The notes under the pieces are model-generated. The model was not told the origin of the DNA. It ran no database searches and worked only from the letters and a program-made list of their open reading frames with translations. Source: Prevotella sp. (GTDB lineage Bacteria > Bacteroidota > Bacteroidia > Bacteroidales > Bacteroidaceae). From it: a stretch of 64,000 nt of DNA. This document shows positions 42,777 through 50,849 of this stretch, piece after piece. The DNA lies in contig JAILBT010000006.1 in the NCBI GenBank assembly GCA_024680755.1, positions 40,726 to 104,725 on the forward strand, written 5' to 3'. How positions within the stretch are numbered: position 1 is the stretch's first letter; each line of letters starts with the position of its first letter. The position numbers were made by a program, and so were the translations under genes.

Positions 42777-43970
42777 ATGAAAAAAAGGATGTTTATCTTG
42801 GCTGCTATCTGCATGAAACTTGCAGGAGCGGCAAACGCACAGACGGTGACGGTGGCTGACGTGGAGGCCCTGCCCGGCGAGACAGTGGCCTTCGCGTTGA
42901 ATCTGCAGGACGGGCAGGCCGACACCTACACCTCGCTACAGTTCAACATCCAGTTCCCCGCAGATGGCTTCACCACCACGGGCGACTACACCATATCGTC
43001 GGCGTGGAAGAACGCCTCGGCTACGGTGGGCGACGTCGATGCCACGGGTCTGGCTGTGGTGCCAGTCTCGTCGGCAGAGGTGATAACCGGCTCTGATGTG
43101 GACAACCTCCTCATGGTGAGCTTCACCGTGGGCAGCGGCGTGGAGTTGGGCGACTACGACGTGACGCTGAGTGATATTACCTTCGGCTACGGCTTCACAG
43201 ACAAGGACGTGGCCCCCGACTTGACCTTCACGGTGAATGTGGTCAGTACCCACACCGTTGTTCTTGACGAGAACGCCACCGCCGCGCCCGAGGCTGCCGA
43301 GGGGGTGAACGTGCGCGTGCTGCGCACCATCACTGCCGGCAACTGGAGCAGCATCTGCCTGCCCTTTGCCATGACGGAGGCGCAATGTAAGGCGGCCTTT
43401 GGCGGGGACGTGCATATAGCCGACTTCACAGGTGCCGAGGTGGACGACGAAGAGAATATCCAAGTCAACTTTAGCAGCGTTTCTGCAATGGAGGCCAACC
43501 ACCCGTATATCATCAAAGTCGGCAGCGATGTGACGGAGTTCACGGTGGACAATGTTGACATCAGTCCCGAGGACGAACCCGCCTTGGATCGCAACAAGGA
43601 GACCACCGGCACGGGACGCAACAAGAAGACAACCTACAACAGCTTCATCGGCACCTACGTGGCAGAGACTGTAGTGCCTGATTATGCGCTTTTCCTCAGC
43701 GGAAACAAGTTCTGGTTCTCCACAGGTAGCACCGTGATGAAGGCCTTCCGCGCCTACTTCGACCTGGCTACGGCAGGTGCAGAATACCGCACACTCGAGG
43801 CAGCGAACTTCCACCTGAGCGTTGCTGACGACGAGACAAGCGACATTGGCCGTATCGCAAGCCCTGTCCCACAGACCGGAAGCACGATCTACGACCTGCA
43901 AGGCCGACCTGCGCAGACACCAGCGCATGGACTCTATGTGAAGGACGGAAAGAAAGTCATTGTAAAATGA
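42777..43970 (+). CDS. Secreted cohesin-like domain protein with T9SS-type C-terminal tail, 397 aa
   Basis: The signal peptide MKKRMFILAAICMKLAGAANA is followed by residues ~22-150 with a cohesin-like pattern: VTVADVEALPGETVAFALNL, then TYTSLQFNIQFPADGF, and a late strand LLMVSFTVGSGVELGDYDVTLSDITFGYG. Pro-Gly-(Glu/Asp)-x-Val near the first strand is typical of cohesins. Residues ~180-330 form a module common in Prevotella secreted proteins (GNWSSICLPFAM, NHPYIIKVGSDV). The end, TIYDLQGRPAQTPAHGLYVK...KKVIVK, resembles a T9SS type A sorting domain. It shares a transcript with the dockerin protease (26-nt gap, no terminator). Inference: it is the cell-surface receptor for the dockerin. The cohesin call rests on pattern only. 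Confidence 0.72.
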   Translation: MKKRMFILAAICMKLAGAANAQTVTVADVEALPGETVAFALNLQDGQADTYTSLQFNIQFPADGFTTTGDYTISSAWKNASATVGDVDATGLAVVPVSSAEVITGSDVDNLLMVSFTVGSGVELGDYDVTLSDITFGYGFTDKDVAPDLTFTVNVVSTHTVVLDENATAAPEAAEGVNVRVLRTITAGNWSSICLPFAMTEAQCKAAFGGDVHIADFTGAEVDDEENIQVNFSSVSAMEANHPYIIKVGSDVTEFTVDNVDISPEDEPALDRNKETTGTGRNKKTTYNSFIGTYVAETVVPDYALFLSGNKFWFSTGSTVMKAFRAYFDLATAGAEYRTLEAANFHLSVADDETSDIGRIASPVPQTGSTIYDLQGRPAQTPAHGLYVKDGKKVIVK

Positions 43971-43990
43971 AAAGAGAAGGAGAAACTGCC

Positions 43991-44176
43991 ATGAAAAACA
44001 ACTGTAAACAATACGTCACCCCCAGCACGACCATAGAGACCGATGACATGAGCACCATGCTTTGCTCTTCGCCCGTCTTTTCTGGCAAAGGTATAGGCTA
44101 TGGCGGGGTGGACGACGATGGCACGATGGAACCAGAAGCCCGTCGCCACCGCGACTTGTGGGACGACGAAGAGTAG
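43991..44176 (+). CDS. Bacteroidales-type small peptide, 61 aa
   Basis: The sequence MKNNCKQYVTPSTTIETDDM, then STMLCSSPVFSGKGIGYGG and an acidic end RHRDLWDDEE, matches a recurring Bacteroidales small-protein layout. That layout is Lys-rich start, YVTPxxxxxE, a short hydrophobic/Ser patch, a Gly/Asp-rich linker and a W-D-E-rich tail. AGAAGGAGA at 43974-43982 is a good Shine-Dalgarno for the ATG at 43991; an alternative ATG at 43967 overlaps the preceding stop. It lacks a classical signal peptide. It is third in the protease-cohesin cassette and precedes a strong hairpin. Function unknown; possibilities include a secreted peptide, a protease-associated inhibitor or a substrate. Confidence 0.75.
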   Translation: MKNNCKQYVTPSTTIETDDMSTMLCSSPVFSGKGIGYGGVDDDGTMEPEARRHRDLWDDEE

Positions 44177-44231
44177 AAGTCAATTCTCTCAGCCGAACGT
44201 CTGGCCAACAAGGGCCAGTGTTGCTTTCACC

Positions 44232-44264
44232 GCGGGAGCGCAGGCCGTGAGCCTGCGCTCCCGC
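44232..44264 (+). terminator. Hairpin ending the protease-cohesin cassette
   Basis: GCGGGAGCGCAGGC (44232-44245) pairs perfectly with 44251-44264 around CGTGA. The 14-bp GC-rich stem lies 55 nt after the small-peptide stop. No T-run follows. Confidence 0.7.
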
Positions 44265-44385
44265 CGTATCGGGACATATTGTGCTCTGAGGCACGAAACA
44301 GACAGGGACTCATTATAGAAAAACAGACAACGACGCGCCCTGCCTCCCCGTCCAACTATTTATCGACACAAAAATGGAATATAAT

Positions 44386-44416
44386 TTTGCGGTACAAGAA
44401 AAATGGAGTAACTTTG
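44386..44416 (+). promoter_or_regulatory. Promoter for yhcH-like gene
   Basis: TTTG (44386-44389), 19-nt spacer, TAACTTTG (44409-44416), 29 nt before the ATG at 44445. Confidence 0.85.
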
Positions 44417-44444
44417 CCGCAGATTAATCCACATTAATATTATT

Positions 44445-44891
44445 ATGATCATAGACACATTGGACAACCTCGCAAAGTACGAGGCAGTCAACCCCCTCTT
44501 TCACGACGTGGTGGAGTTTCTGCGTGAGAACGACCTAAACCAGCTCGAGCCCGGCAAGCACGCCATCAAAGGGGCCGACCTCTTCGTCAACATCACAACA
44601 GCCAAGGGGCGCACGCCCGACCGCGCCACCCTGGAGACCCACCGACGCATGATAGACATACAGATACCGCTCTCGGGCAGCGAGACTTTCGGCTATACCC
44701 CCTTGGAGGACCTGCCAGAGGCCGAGTATAACGACGAGAAGGACATCACGAAGTATCCCGACCTGCTGGCCCAGAGCTTCGTGGAGTGTCGCCCGGGCAT
44801 GATGGGTATTTTCTTCCCACAAGACGGACATGCACCGTGCATCTCTGCCGAAGCGGAAATCAAAAAAGCCATCTTCAAGGTGAAGGCTTAA
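44445..44891 (+). CDS. YhcH/YjgK/YiaL family protein, 148 aa
   Basis: The cupin-like protein of the DUF386/EbgC-related family shows MIIDTLDNLAKYEAVNP, GKHAIKGADLFVNI, LETHRRMIDIQIPLSGSE, EYNDEKDI and FFPQDGHAPC. The family's His/Glu metal-site pattern (E-x-H-R...D-x-Q; F-P-x-D-x-H-x-P) is intact. Members occur in sialic acid and other sugar catabolic operons, but no such genes are next to it here. Its own promoter suggests a single-gene transcript. The molecular reaction is not established. Confidence 0.9.
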   Translation: MIIDTLDNLAKYEAVNPLFHDVVEFLRENDLNQLEPGKHAIKGADLFVNITTAKGRTPDRATLETHRRMIDIQIPLSGSETFGYTPLEDLPEAEYNDEKDITKYPDLLAQSFVECRPGMMGIFFPQDGHAPCISAEAEIKKAIFKVKA

Positions 44892-44896
44892 CCTGT

Positions 44897-44978
44897 ATTA
44901 TTCAACAGGAATTGAGAATTAAGAGCTTAGAATGAAGAGTTCTTCGACAAGCGAAGCGCGTAGCGAATCTTCTCGCTT
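44897..44978 (+). repeat. Dispersed repeat, copy 3
   Basis: The AGAGTTCTTCGACAAGCGAA core and following GCGCGTAGCGAATCT match the 18.8 and 20.1 kb copies. The left flank (ATT.AACAGGAATT.AGAATT) is also shared with the 20.1 kb copy. It lies between the yhcH-like gene and a methylase remnant. Confidence 0.8.
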
Positions 44979-45008
44979 CGCTGCGATTAAGAGGTTTTGA
45001 TTTAAGAA

Positions 45009-45329
45009 TTGGTGCTCAATATAATTCTTAACTCTTTATTTTTTTGCTCGCCGCAGGAGATAATTCGGCTCTGCAGCTTCACTTGCAGAAGACTTGCAAA
45101 GTGCTTGGCTCTTACGAGGCTCGCTCAATGCTTGCATCGTCAAAAGCCCGTCGACCGGGTGTTCGACCCTTTTCTTGGAAGCGGAACCACTGCAGTTGTC
45201 GCACGGCAGCTTGGCAGGCATTATTGCGGAGTAGAAATAAACAAAGAGTATTGCCTCCGGGCTGCCAAACGACTACTTAACGCGCAGAAGCACAACTCTA
45301 TACAAGGCTATACCAACGGAATATTCTAG
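45009..45329 (+). pseudogene. C-terminal remnant of a DNA (N4/N6) methyltransferase
   Basis: The readable part RVFDPFLGSGTTAVVARQLG, then RHYCGVEINKEYCLRAAKRL is the SAM-binding end of type II DNA methylases (DPFxGSGTT, then GxExxxxY). A complete enzyme would be 250-400 aa with a DPPY/SPPY catalytic motif; neither is present. Upstream the frame becomes a non-homologous stretch that runs into the dispersed repeat. It is therefore a truncated relic, probably of a restriction-modification system. No restriction enzyme gene is nearby. Confidence 0.75.
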
Positions 45330-45450
45330 GAACGAAACAGTTTTAGGAAGACAGGTAAAACATACAAACACGAAAACGAAAATAATTGCCGTCTGACAAA
45401 CAGCTGTCAACTGACCGCCTGAAGGCAAAGCCTTCGGCCTTACAGACACG

Positions 45451-45515
45451 ATGTAGGGACGCGACGTGGCGCGTCCGCTGGCCGTAACGGACGCTGGCGT
45501 GGCGCTTCCCTACAT
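45451..45515. repeat. 65-bp palindromic element in glgB leader
   Basis: Begins ATGTAGGGA and ends TCCCTACAT. The interior contains GACGCGACGTGGCGCGTCCG and an imperfect complementary arm, so the whole segment can fold on itself. A half copy lies at 59193-59219. Confidence 0.75.
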
Positions 45516-45579
45516 TAAAGACGATAACAACCGCTGTTATATTGAATCGACTGAAAGAAAGACAAATAAACACCTAACT

Positions 45580-47658
45580 ATGAAAACATCAACAAAGACA
45601 AGCGAGACTAAGAGCACCAGCTCAGCACCCGAGGCACAGGCCAAAGCACAACACATCGGCTTGGTGCAGAACGACTCATGGCTCGAACCCTACGAGCCGG
45701 CCATACGCGGACGCCACGACCACGCCATGTGGAAGCTGGGACAACTGACCCAACAGGGTAAACAGTCGCTGAGCGACTTTGCCGACGGACACCTCTACTA
45801 CGGACTGCACCGGACAGGACGCGGGGGATGGGTCTTCCGCGAGTGGGCGCCAAACGCAACTGACATCTATCTGGTGGGCGACTTCAACGGATGGCAAGAG
45901 CAAGAGGACTATCGCTGCAAGCGTATCGAAGGCACCGGCAACTGGGAACTGAAGCTGCCTAAGAAAGCCATGAAGCACGGCGACCTGTACAAAATGCACG
46001 TCAAATGGAACGGCGGACAGGGCGAACGCATACCCGCATGGTGCCAACGCGTGGTGCAAGACGACACGACAAAAATCTTCTCTGCACAGGTGTGGTCGCC
46101 AGAGACACCATACGTGTGGAAAAAAGCAGCGTTCAAGCCAAAGAAAAACCCGCTGCTCATCTACGAGTGTCATGTGGGCATGGCGCAAGACGCCGAGAAG
46201 GTGGGCACATACAACGAGTTTCGCGAGAACGTGCTGCCGCGCATTGCCAAAGACGGCTATAACTGCATACAGGTCATGGCCATACAGGAGCACCCCTACT
46301 ACGGCTCGTTCGGCTACCATGTCAGCAGCTTCTTCGCACCCTCAAGCCGCTTCGGAACGCCCGAGGAGCTGAAAGCACTCATCGACGAGGCACACCGCCT
46401 GGGCATCAGCGTCATCATGGACATCGTACACTCACACGCAGTGAAAAACGAAATCGAGGGACTGGGCAACCTGTGCGGCGACCCCAACCAGTATTTCTAC
46501 CCCGGCGACAGACACGAGCACCCAGCATGGGACTCGCTGTGCTTCGACTACGGCAACGACGACGTACTGCACTTCCTGCTCTCGAACTGTAAGTACTGGC
46601 TGGAGGAGTTCCACTTCGACGGCTTCCGCTTCGACGGCGTAACATCCATGCTATACTACAGCCACGGACTGGGCGAAGCCTTCGGCGGCTACGGCGACTA
46701 CTTCAACGGACACGAAGACGACAACGCCATCTGCTATCTCACACTGGCCAACAAGCTCATACACGAGGTCAACCCCGACGCCATCACCATCGCCGAAGAG
46801 GTGTCGGGCATGCCCGGACTGGCCGCAAAGATTGAAGACGGAGGCTTCGGCTTCGACTACCGCATGGCCATGAACATACCCGACTACTGGATCAAGACCA
46901 TCAAGGAGCTGAGCGACGAGCAGTGGAAGCCATCGAGCATCTTCTGGGAAGTGAAAAACCGCAGGCCAGACGAGAAAACCATCTCCTACTGCGAAAGCCA
47001 CGACCAGGCACTCGTGGGCGACAAGACAATCATCTTCCGCCTCATCGATGCCGACATGTACTGGCACTTCGCCAAGAAAGACGAGAACATGACTGCCGAG
47101 CGAGGCATTGCCCTGCACAAGATGATACGACTGGTCACGCTGGCGGCCATCAACGGCGGGTACCTCAACTTCATGGGCAACGAGTTCGGACACCCCGAAT
47201 GGATTGACTTCCCACGCGAAGGCAACGGCTGGAGCCACAAGTATGCCCGCCGACAGTGGAACCTCGTGGACAACCACGACCTGTGCTACCACTGGCTGGG
47301 CGACTTCGACCAGGCCATGATCAAGACCATCAAGATGGTGCGCAACTTCCAGAACAAGCCCGTCGTCGAGATATGGCACAACGACGGCGACCAGGTGCTG
47401 GCCTTCATGCGCGGCGACCTCATCTTCGTGTTCAATTTCTCGCCAAACCGCTCGTTCACCGACTACGGCTTCCTCGTCCCCACAGGCTCATACGACGTGG
47501 TGCTCAACACCGACGCAAAGGAGTTCGGCGGCAACGGACTGGCCGACGACACGATGACACATGTCACCAACTACGACCCGCTCTACGTCGAAGACCACAA
47601 AGAGTGGCTCAAGCTGTACCTGCCCGCCCGCTCGGCCGTGGTACTGAAGAAAAACTAA
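45580..47658 (+). CDS. glgB: 1,4-alpha-glucan branching enzyme, GH13_8-like
   Basis: The 692-aa enzyme forms alpha-1,6 branches in glycogen. An N-terminal CBM48 region (FREWAPNATDIYLVGDFNGW) precedes the GH13 barrel: DIVHSHA (region I), GFRFDGVTSM with nucleophile Asp352 (II), ITIAEEVSGMP with the acid/base Glu (III) and SYCESHDQALVGDKT (IV). The motifs are those of the eukaryote-like GH13_8 subgroup, not E. coli GlgB. The C-terminal beta domain ends PARSAVVLKKN. ATG at 45580 is chosen because upstream in-frame codons cross the palindromic element. The next gene starts immediately after the stop. Confidence 0.95.
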   Translation: MKTSTKTSETKSTSSAPEAQAKAQHIGLVQNDSWLEPYEPAIRGRHDHAMWKLGQLTQQGKQSLSDFADGHLYYGLHRTGRGGWVFREWAPNATDIYLVGDFNGWQEQEDYRCKRIEGTGNWELKLPKKAMKHGDLYKMHVKWNGGQGERIPAWCQRVVQDDTTKIFSAQVWSPETPYVWKKAAFKPKKNPLLIYECHVGMAQDAEKVGTYNEFRENVLPRIAKDGYNCIQVMAIQEHPYYGSFGYHVSSFFAPSSRFGTPEELKALIDEAHRLGISVIMDIVHSHAVKNEIEGLGNLCGDPNQYFYPGDRHEHPAWDSLCFDYGNDDVLHFLLSNCKYWLEEFHFDGFRFDGVTSMLYYSHGLGEAFGGYGDYFNGHEDDNAICYLTLANKLIHEVNPDAITIAEEVSGMPGLAAKIEDGGFGFDYRMAMNIPDYWIKTIKELSDEQWKPSSIFWEVKNRRPDEKTISYCESHDQALVGDKTIIFRLIDADMYWHFAKKDENMTAERGIALHKMIRLVTLAAINGGYLNFMGNEFGHPEWIDFPREGNGWSHKYARRQWNLVDNHDLCYHWLGDFDQAMIKTIKMVRNFQNKPVVEIWHNDGDQVLAFMRGDLIFVFNFSPNRSFTDYGFLVPTGSYDVVLNTDAKEFGGNGLADDTMTHVTNYDPLYVEDHKEWLKLYLPARSAVVLKKN

Positions 47659-48741
47659 ATGACAGGACTCGAACAAAAGCACAACACAGGCAGCAGCACC
47701 GCCACAAGGCTGACGTGTGCTGTCTGCTTCGTTGTGCTGTGCTGGCTATGGATTTATGTGTTCCAGGCCGACACGATGGCCGTAAAGCAGCACCTGCTCA
47801 GCAAAGGCCACACCACATACGAACGACACGTCGGAGCCGTCGTCATCACCATGGCCCTGCTATGCGTCCAGCAGATGGTCTATGTCGTCGCAAGCAGAAT
47901 AATGGCACGAATGAGCAGCTTCGACAATACCAACGTGTTCTTCTCGCGCTATCTCTGGACACACATCATCGTAACACTCGCGCTGATGCTCACCATCATC
48001 TTTGCCACAGGCACCGACGCAGCCGAACACTATGCCGACCGCGTGGAGATGGACATCGTGCGCGGACAGATGACAGAGGCACTGCAGCACGGGCGACACT
48101 CGCAAGAGACATCGCCGCGACTGACCATGCTCAGAGCATACGCACTGGCACGGCAAGGACAGCTGGGCGACAGATTCTTCACATACGCCACAGCCGGCAC
48201 TGCAGCCGACCTGCTGCCAGGACGCTATTCGCCTGCCGACACCGCACGCAGCGCACTGCTGCTGCTCACCGACAGCCGTACCACCACCACCATCTATCCC
48301 ACCGACGACATTTACCGCAGCCTGGGGGCAGTGCCTAAGACAGCCATGACAGCCGACCGCTTCATGCAGCTGCTATGCAGCAAAGATAGCGTCAGACGCG
48401 GCAACACCCACGCGCCACTGCCACGCATGGCACGCGACTACCAACTCGTCATGCTGCTCATGCAGCGACGGCTGGCCGACTTCGCCCTGCTACTGAAGCA
48501 GAGCTACAAGCTCGGACCCACACTGCCCAGACACTACCGCGAGGCACTCGTCATGTATCAGCACATGACGGCAACGCCACGCGTCAGCTACCGCGACGAT
48601 GCCACCGAGACCGACTATGCTGACTATCAAGAAATGAGAAAACAGTATCCCGAGCCGGCCGAACGGCACACTAAGCGACTGGAACAGTTCGCCGACACAT
48701 ACTGGTACTACTATGACTACGCTCCACGTCTTCAACCCTGA
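47659..48741 (+). CDS. Membrane protein of unknown function, 360 aa
   Basis: Three hydrophobic segments are visible: LTCAVCFVVLCWLWIYVF (~18-35), GAVVITMALLCVQQMVYVVA (~59-78) and IIVTLALMLTIIFATG (~102-117). A ~240-residue soluble part follows, with helical, TPR-like character. The end contains YADYQEMRKQYP and FADTYWYYYDYA, typical of a Bacteroidota family I recall as DUF6057, which I could not confirm. Its start abuts the glgB stop and its end overlaps the next gene by 29 nt, so it belongs to a glgB-X-Y-ispD transcript. Role unknown. Confidence 0.75.
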   Translation: MTGLEQKHNTGSSTATRLTCAVCFVVLCWLWIYVFQADTMAVKQHLLSKGHTTYERHVGAVVITMALLCVQQMVYVVASRIMARMSSFDNTNVFFSRYLWTHIIVTLALMLTIIFATGTDAAEHYADRVEMDIVRGQMTEALQHGRHSQETSPRLTMLRAYALARQGQLGDRFFTYATAGTAADLLPGRYSPADTARSALLLLTDSRTTTTIYPTDDIYRSLGAVPKTAMTADRFMQLLCSKDSVRRGNTHAPLPRMARDYQLVMLLMQRRLADFALLLKQSYKLGPTLPRHYREALVMYQHMTATPRVSYRDDATETDYADYQEMRKQYPEPAERHTKRLEQFADTYWYYYDYAPRLQP

Positions 48742-49828
48742 ACACGACCTGGCGCTGGCCTCGTCGCTGCCAATGTTCACACCGCCACATGCAGCCCGCC
48801 AACTGCGCTTCGACCTTGGTTTCCTGCCTGCACTGTGGGCTGCCGAAGGCGACATGGTGCTCGTGGACGACATGGAGCAGGCCACGCGCGGCTACCAGCT
48901 CTATGCGGGCTATGCACTGCGCCGGCGCAGAGCCCTGCCACACCCGCCACACTTCGTCACAGAGCGAGACCTCAGACAGCTGCACATAGACAATATAGAT
49001 GTGTGGGGATGGGACGCACCCGTCTGCCACAGGCTGATGCGAGCCGGGGTCAGTGACCGTCTGCTGCCATCGCCTGACACCCTCTTCGAGATAAGCCTGC
49101 TCTCACACAGACGCACGTCAATGCAGCTGCTACAGTCGCTGCGCAACTGTTTAGGCAATGCCGTCACAGGGCAGGCGCGGGAGTTCAGGTCGATAGATGA
49201 GCTACGCTCGGCCGCAACAGACCATATAGTGATAAAGGCACCATGGAGCAGCAGCGGACGCGGAGTGCGCTTCGTGACACAAGACATCAGCGTGCAAACC
49301 CTGGGCTGGCTGCAGCACGTCATCGAACGTCAAGGCAGCGTCATGGTCGAACCGCTCTACGAACGGCTGTGCGACTTTGGAATGGAATTCCACAGCGACG
49401 GACAAGGCCATACGGAATACCACGGACTGTCGCTCTTCCACACAGCCAACGGAGCCTATACCGGCAACCTGCTGGCCACAGAGACACGCAAGCGACTGCT
49501 GCTCGGACAGCTCATCGCACCACAGCTACTCCTGGACGTCAGACAAGCCATCTGCCAACTGACAGGACAGATGTTCTGCGGACGCTATGCCGGTCCATTC
49601 GGCATAGACATGATGGTGGTCAGGCCACGAAACGCCTCTGCCGACAACCAGTGCCTGCTGCACCCATGCGTAGAACTCAACCTCAGACGCACCATGGGCC
49701 ATGTGGCACTCGCACTCACACCCGACGACGACGGAGTGACACAGGTAATGCGAATCACGCCCCCGGGCGAACACTATCGGCTCGTCATTCAACCACTTGA
49801 CGAGGGCAAACACGTCAAAACGCTATAG
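48713..49828 (+). CDS. Uncharacterised Bacteroidota ATP-grasp-like protein, 371 aa
   Basis: It starts MTTLHVFNPEHDLALAS, then contains the ATP-grasp-type lysine loop HIVIKAPWSSSGRGVRFV (~residues 163-180) and RQGSVMVEPLYERLCDFGMEF. Late metal-ligand-like elements are FGIDMMV and CVELNLRRTMGHVAL (Glu and Asn). The order of lysine loop, hinge and E-x-N near the end fits an ATP-grasp ligase, so ATP-dependent peptide- or amide-bond formation is plausible. Substrate unknown. It overlaps the preceding membrane-protein gene by 29 nt and is 3 nt from ispD. Confidence 0.75.
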   Translation: MTTLHVFNPEHDLALASSLPMFTPPHAARQLRFDLGFLPALWAAEGDMVLVDDMEQATRGYQLYAGYALRRRRALPHPPHFVTERDLRQLHIDNIDVWGWDAPVCHRLMRAGVSDRLLPSPDTLFEISLLSHRRTSMQLLQSLRNCLGNAVTGQAREFRSIDELRSAATDHIVIKAPWSSSGRGVRFVTQDISVQTLGWLQHVIERQGSVMVEPLYERLCDFGMEFHSDGQGHTEYHGLSLFHTANGAYTGNLLATETRKRLLLGQLIAPQLLLDVRQAICQLTGQMFCGRYAGPFGIDMMVVRPRNASADNQCLLHPCVELNLRRTMGHVALALTPDDDGVTQVMRITPPGEHYRLVIQPLDEGKHVKTL

Positions 49829-49831
49829 ACT

Positions 49832-50542
49832 ATGGACTACGCAATCATTCTCGGCGGAGGCAAGGGACTAAGGATGGGAGCCACGCTGCCGAAACAGTTT
49901 CTCGAGATAGGCGGCCGGCCAATACTCATGCACACCATCGACCGCTTTCGGCAGTACGCCGCACAAAGTGGCAGGCCACTGCAGATTATCGTCGTACTGC
50001 CACACGAGCAGCAAACATTCTGGCACGACCTGTGCCACAAACACCACTTCCAGTCCCCCACCCTCACGGCCGACGGCGGACAAACCCGTTTCCACAGCAT
50101 CAAGAACGCTATCGCGCTCATACCATCCGACGCACAAGGCGTGGTGGCTGTGCACGACGGCGTGCGCCCCTTTCCCGATGTGGAAGTCATAGACCGCGTC
50201 ATACAGGCCGCACGAACCGACGGGGCCGCCATACCAGTGGTGCCCGTCATAGAGACACTACGACAGATAGACAGCAACACGCCACACACCGGCACGATAA
50301 CATCGCACACCGTGCCACGCGACAACTACTGTCTCGTGCAGACACCACAGGCCTTCAGCATCGCCCTGCACAGGCAAGCCTACGAGCAGCCCTACACCGA
50401 CACCTTCACCGACGACGCCTCTGTGGTAGAGGCTACCGGCCAGAGCATCACCCTGGTTCAGGGCAACCGCGAAAACATCAAAATAACCACCCCTTTCGAC
50501 ATGGCTGTGGCCGAGGCAACATGCTCGACATACCCTTTTTGA
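49832..50542 (+). CDS. ispD: 2-C-methyl-D-erythritol 4-phosphate cytidylyltransferase
   Basis: The 236-aa MEP-pathway enzyme makes CDP-methylerythritol for isoprenoid synthesis. Motifs: MDYAIILGGGKGLRMGATLPKQFLEIGGRPIL (nucleotide loop with GxGxRMG...PKQF), VAVHDGVRPF, TVPRDNYCLVQTPQAF, TDDASVVEA and the C-terminal GNRENIKITTPFDMAVAE. Length is normal. It closes the glgB cluster; the tRNA promoter lies directly after it. Confidence 0.96.
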   Translation: MDYAIILGGGKGLRMGATLPKQFLEIGGRPILMHTIDRFRQYAAQSGRPLQIIVVLPHEQQTFWHDLCHKHHFQSPTLTADGGQTRFHSIKNAIALIPSDAQGVVAVHDGVRPFPDVEVIDRVIQAARTDGAAIPVVPVIETLRQIDSNTPHTGTITSHTVPRDNYCLVQTPQAFSIALHRQAYEQPYTDTFTDDASVVEATGQSITLVQGNRENIKITTPFDMAVAEATCSTYPF

Positions 50543-50580
50543 AAGAAATTTCAAGAAAATCAAAAAAAGTTGCGAAAAAA

Positions 50581-50612
50581 TTTGGTCAGTTCCAGAAAAA
50601 CCTCTACCTTTG
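50581..50612 (+). promoter_or_regulatory. Promoter for tRNA-Arg
   Basis: TTTG (50581-50584), 20-nt spacer, TACCTTTG (50605-50612), 36 nt before the tRNA 5' end. Confidence 0.85.
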
Positions 50613-50647
50613 CACCGCAATTCAGAAATGAAGGCAACCAAAGAGTT

Positions 50648-50721
50648 GGTTCCGTAGCTCAACTGAATAGAGCATCTGACTACGGATCAGAAGGTTGTGG
50701 GTTTGAATCCCGCCGGAATCA
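50648..50721 (+). tRNA. tRNA-Arg(ACG)
   Basis: A 74-nt cloverleaf: acceptor GGTTCCG/CGGAATC, D-stem GCTC/GAGC, anticodon stem TCTGA/TCAGA around loop CTACGGA (anticodon ACG at 50682-50684), T-stem GTGGG/CCCGC with loop TTTGAAT, and discriminator A. CCA is not encoded. ACG is normally converted to ICG. Confidence 0.95.
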
Positions 50722-50730
50722 CAAGAAGGT

Positions 50731-50752
50731 CGGCTTCCCGAAAGGGAAGCCG
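50731..50752 (+). terminator. Intrinsic terminator after tRNA-Arg
   Basis: CGGCTTCCC and GGGAAGCCG form a 9-bp stem closed by a GAAA tetraloop, followed by ATTTTCGTT. Confidence 0.85.
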
Positions 50753-50849
50753 ATTTTCGTTGGAAGAAATCAGGGATGAAGGGAACGACTTGATACAGGT
50801 CTCCAAATCGTATCAAAAGACAGTTTTCTCGCTTTTCCCATAGCTATTT

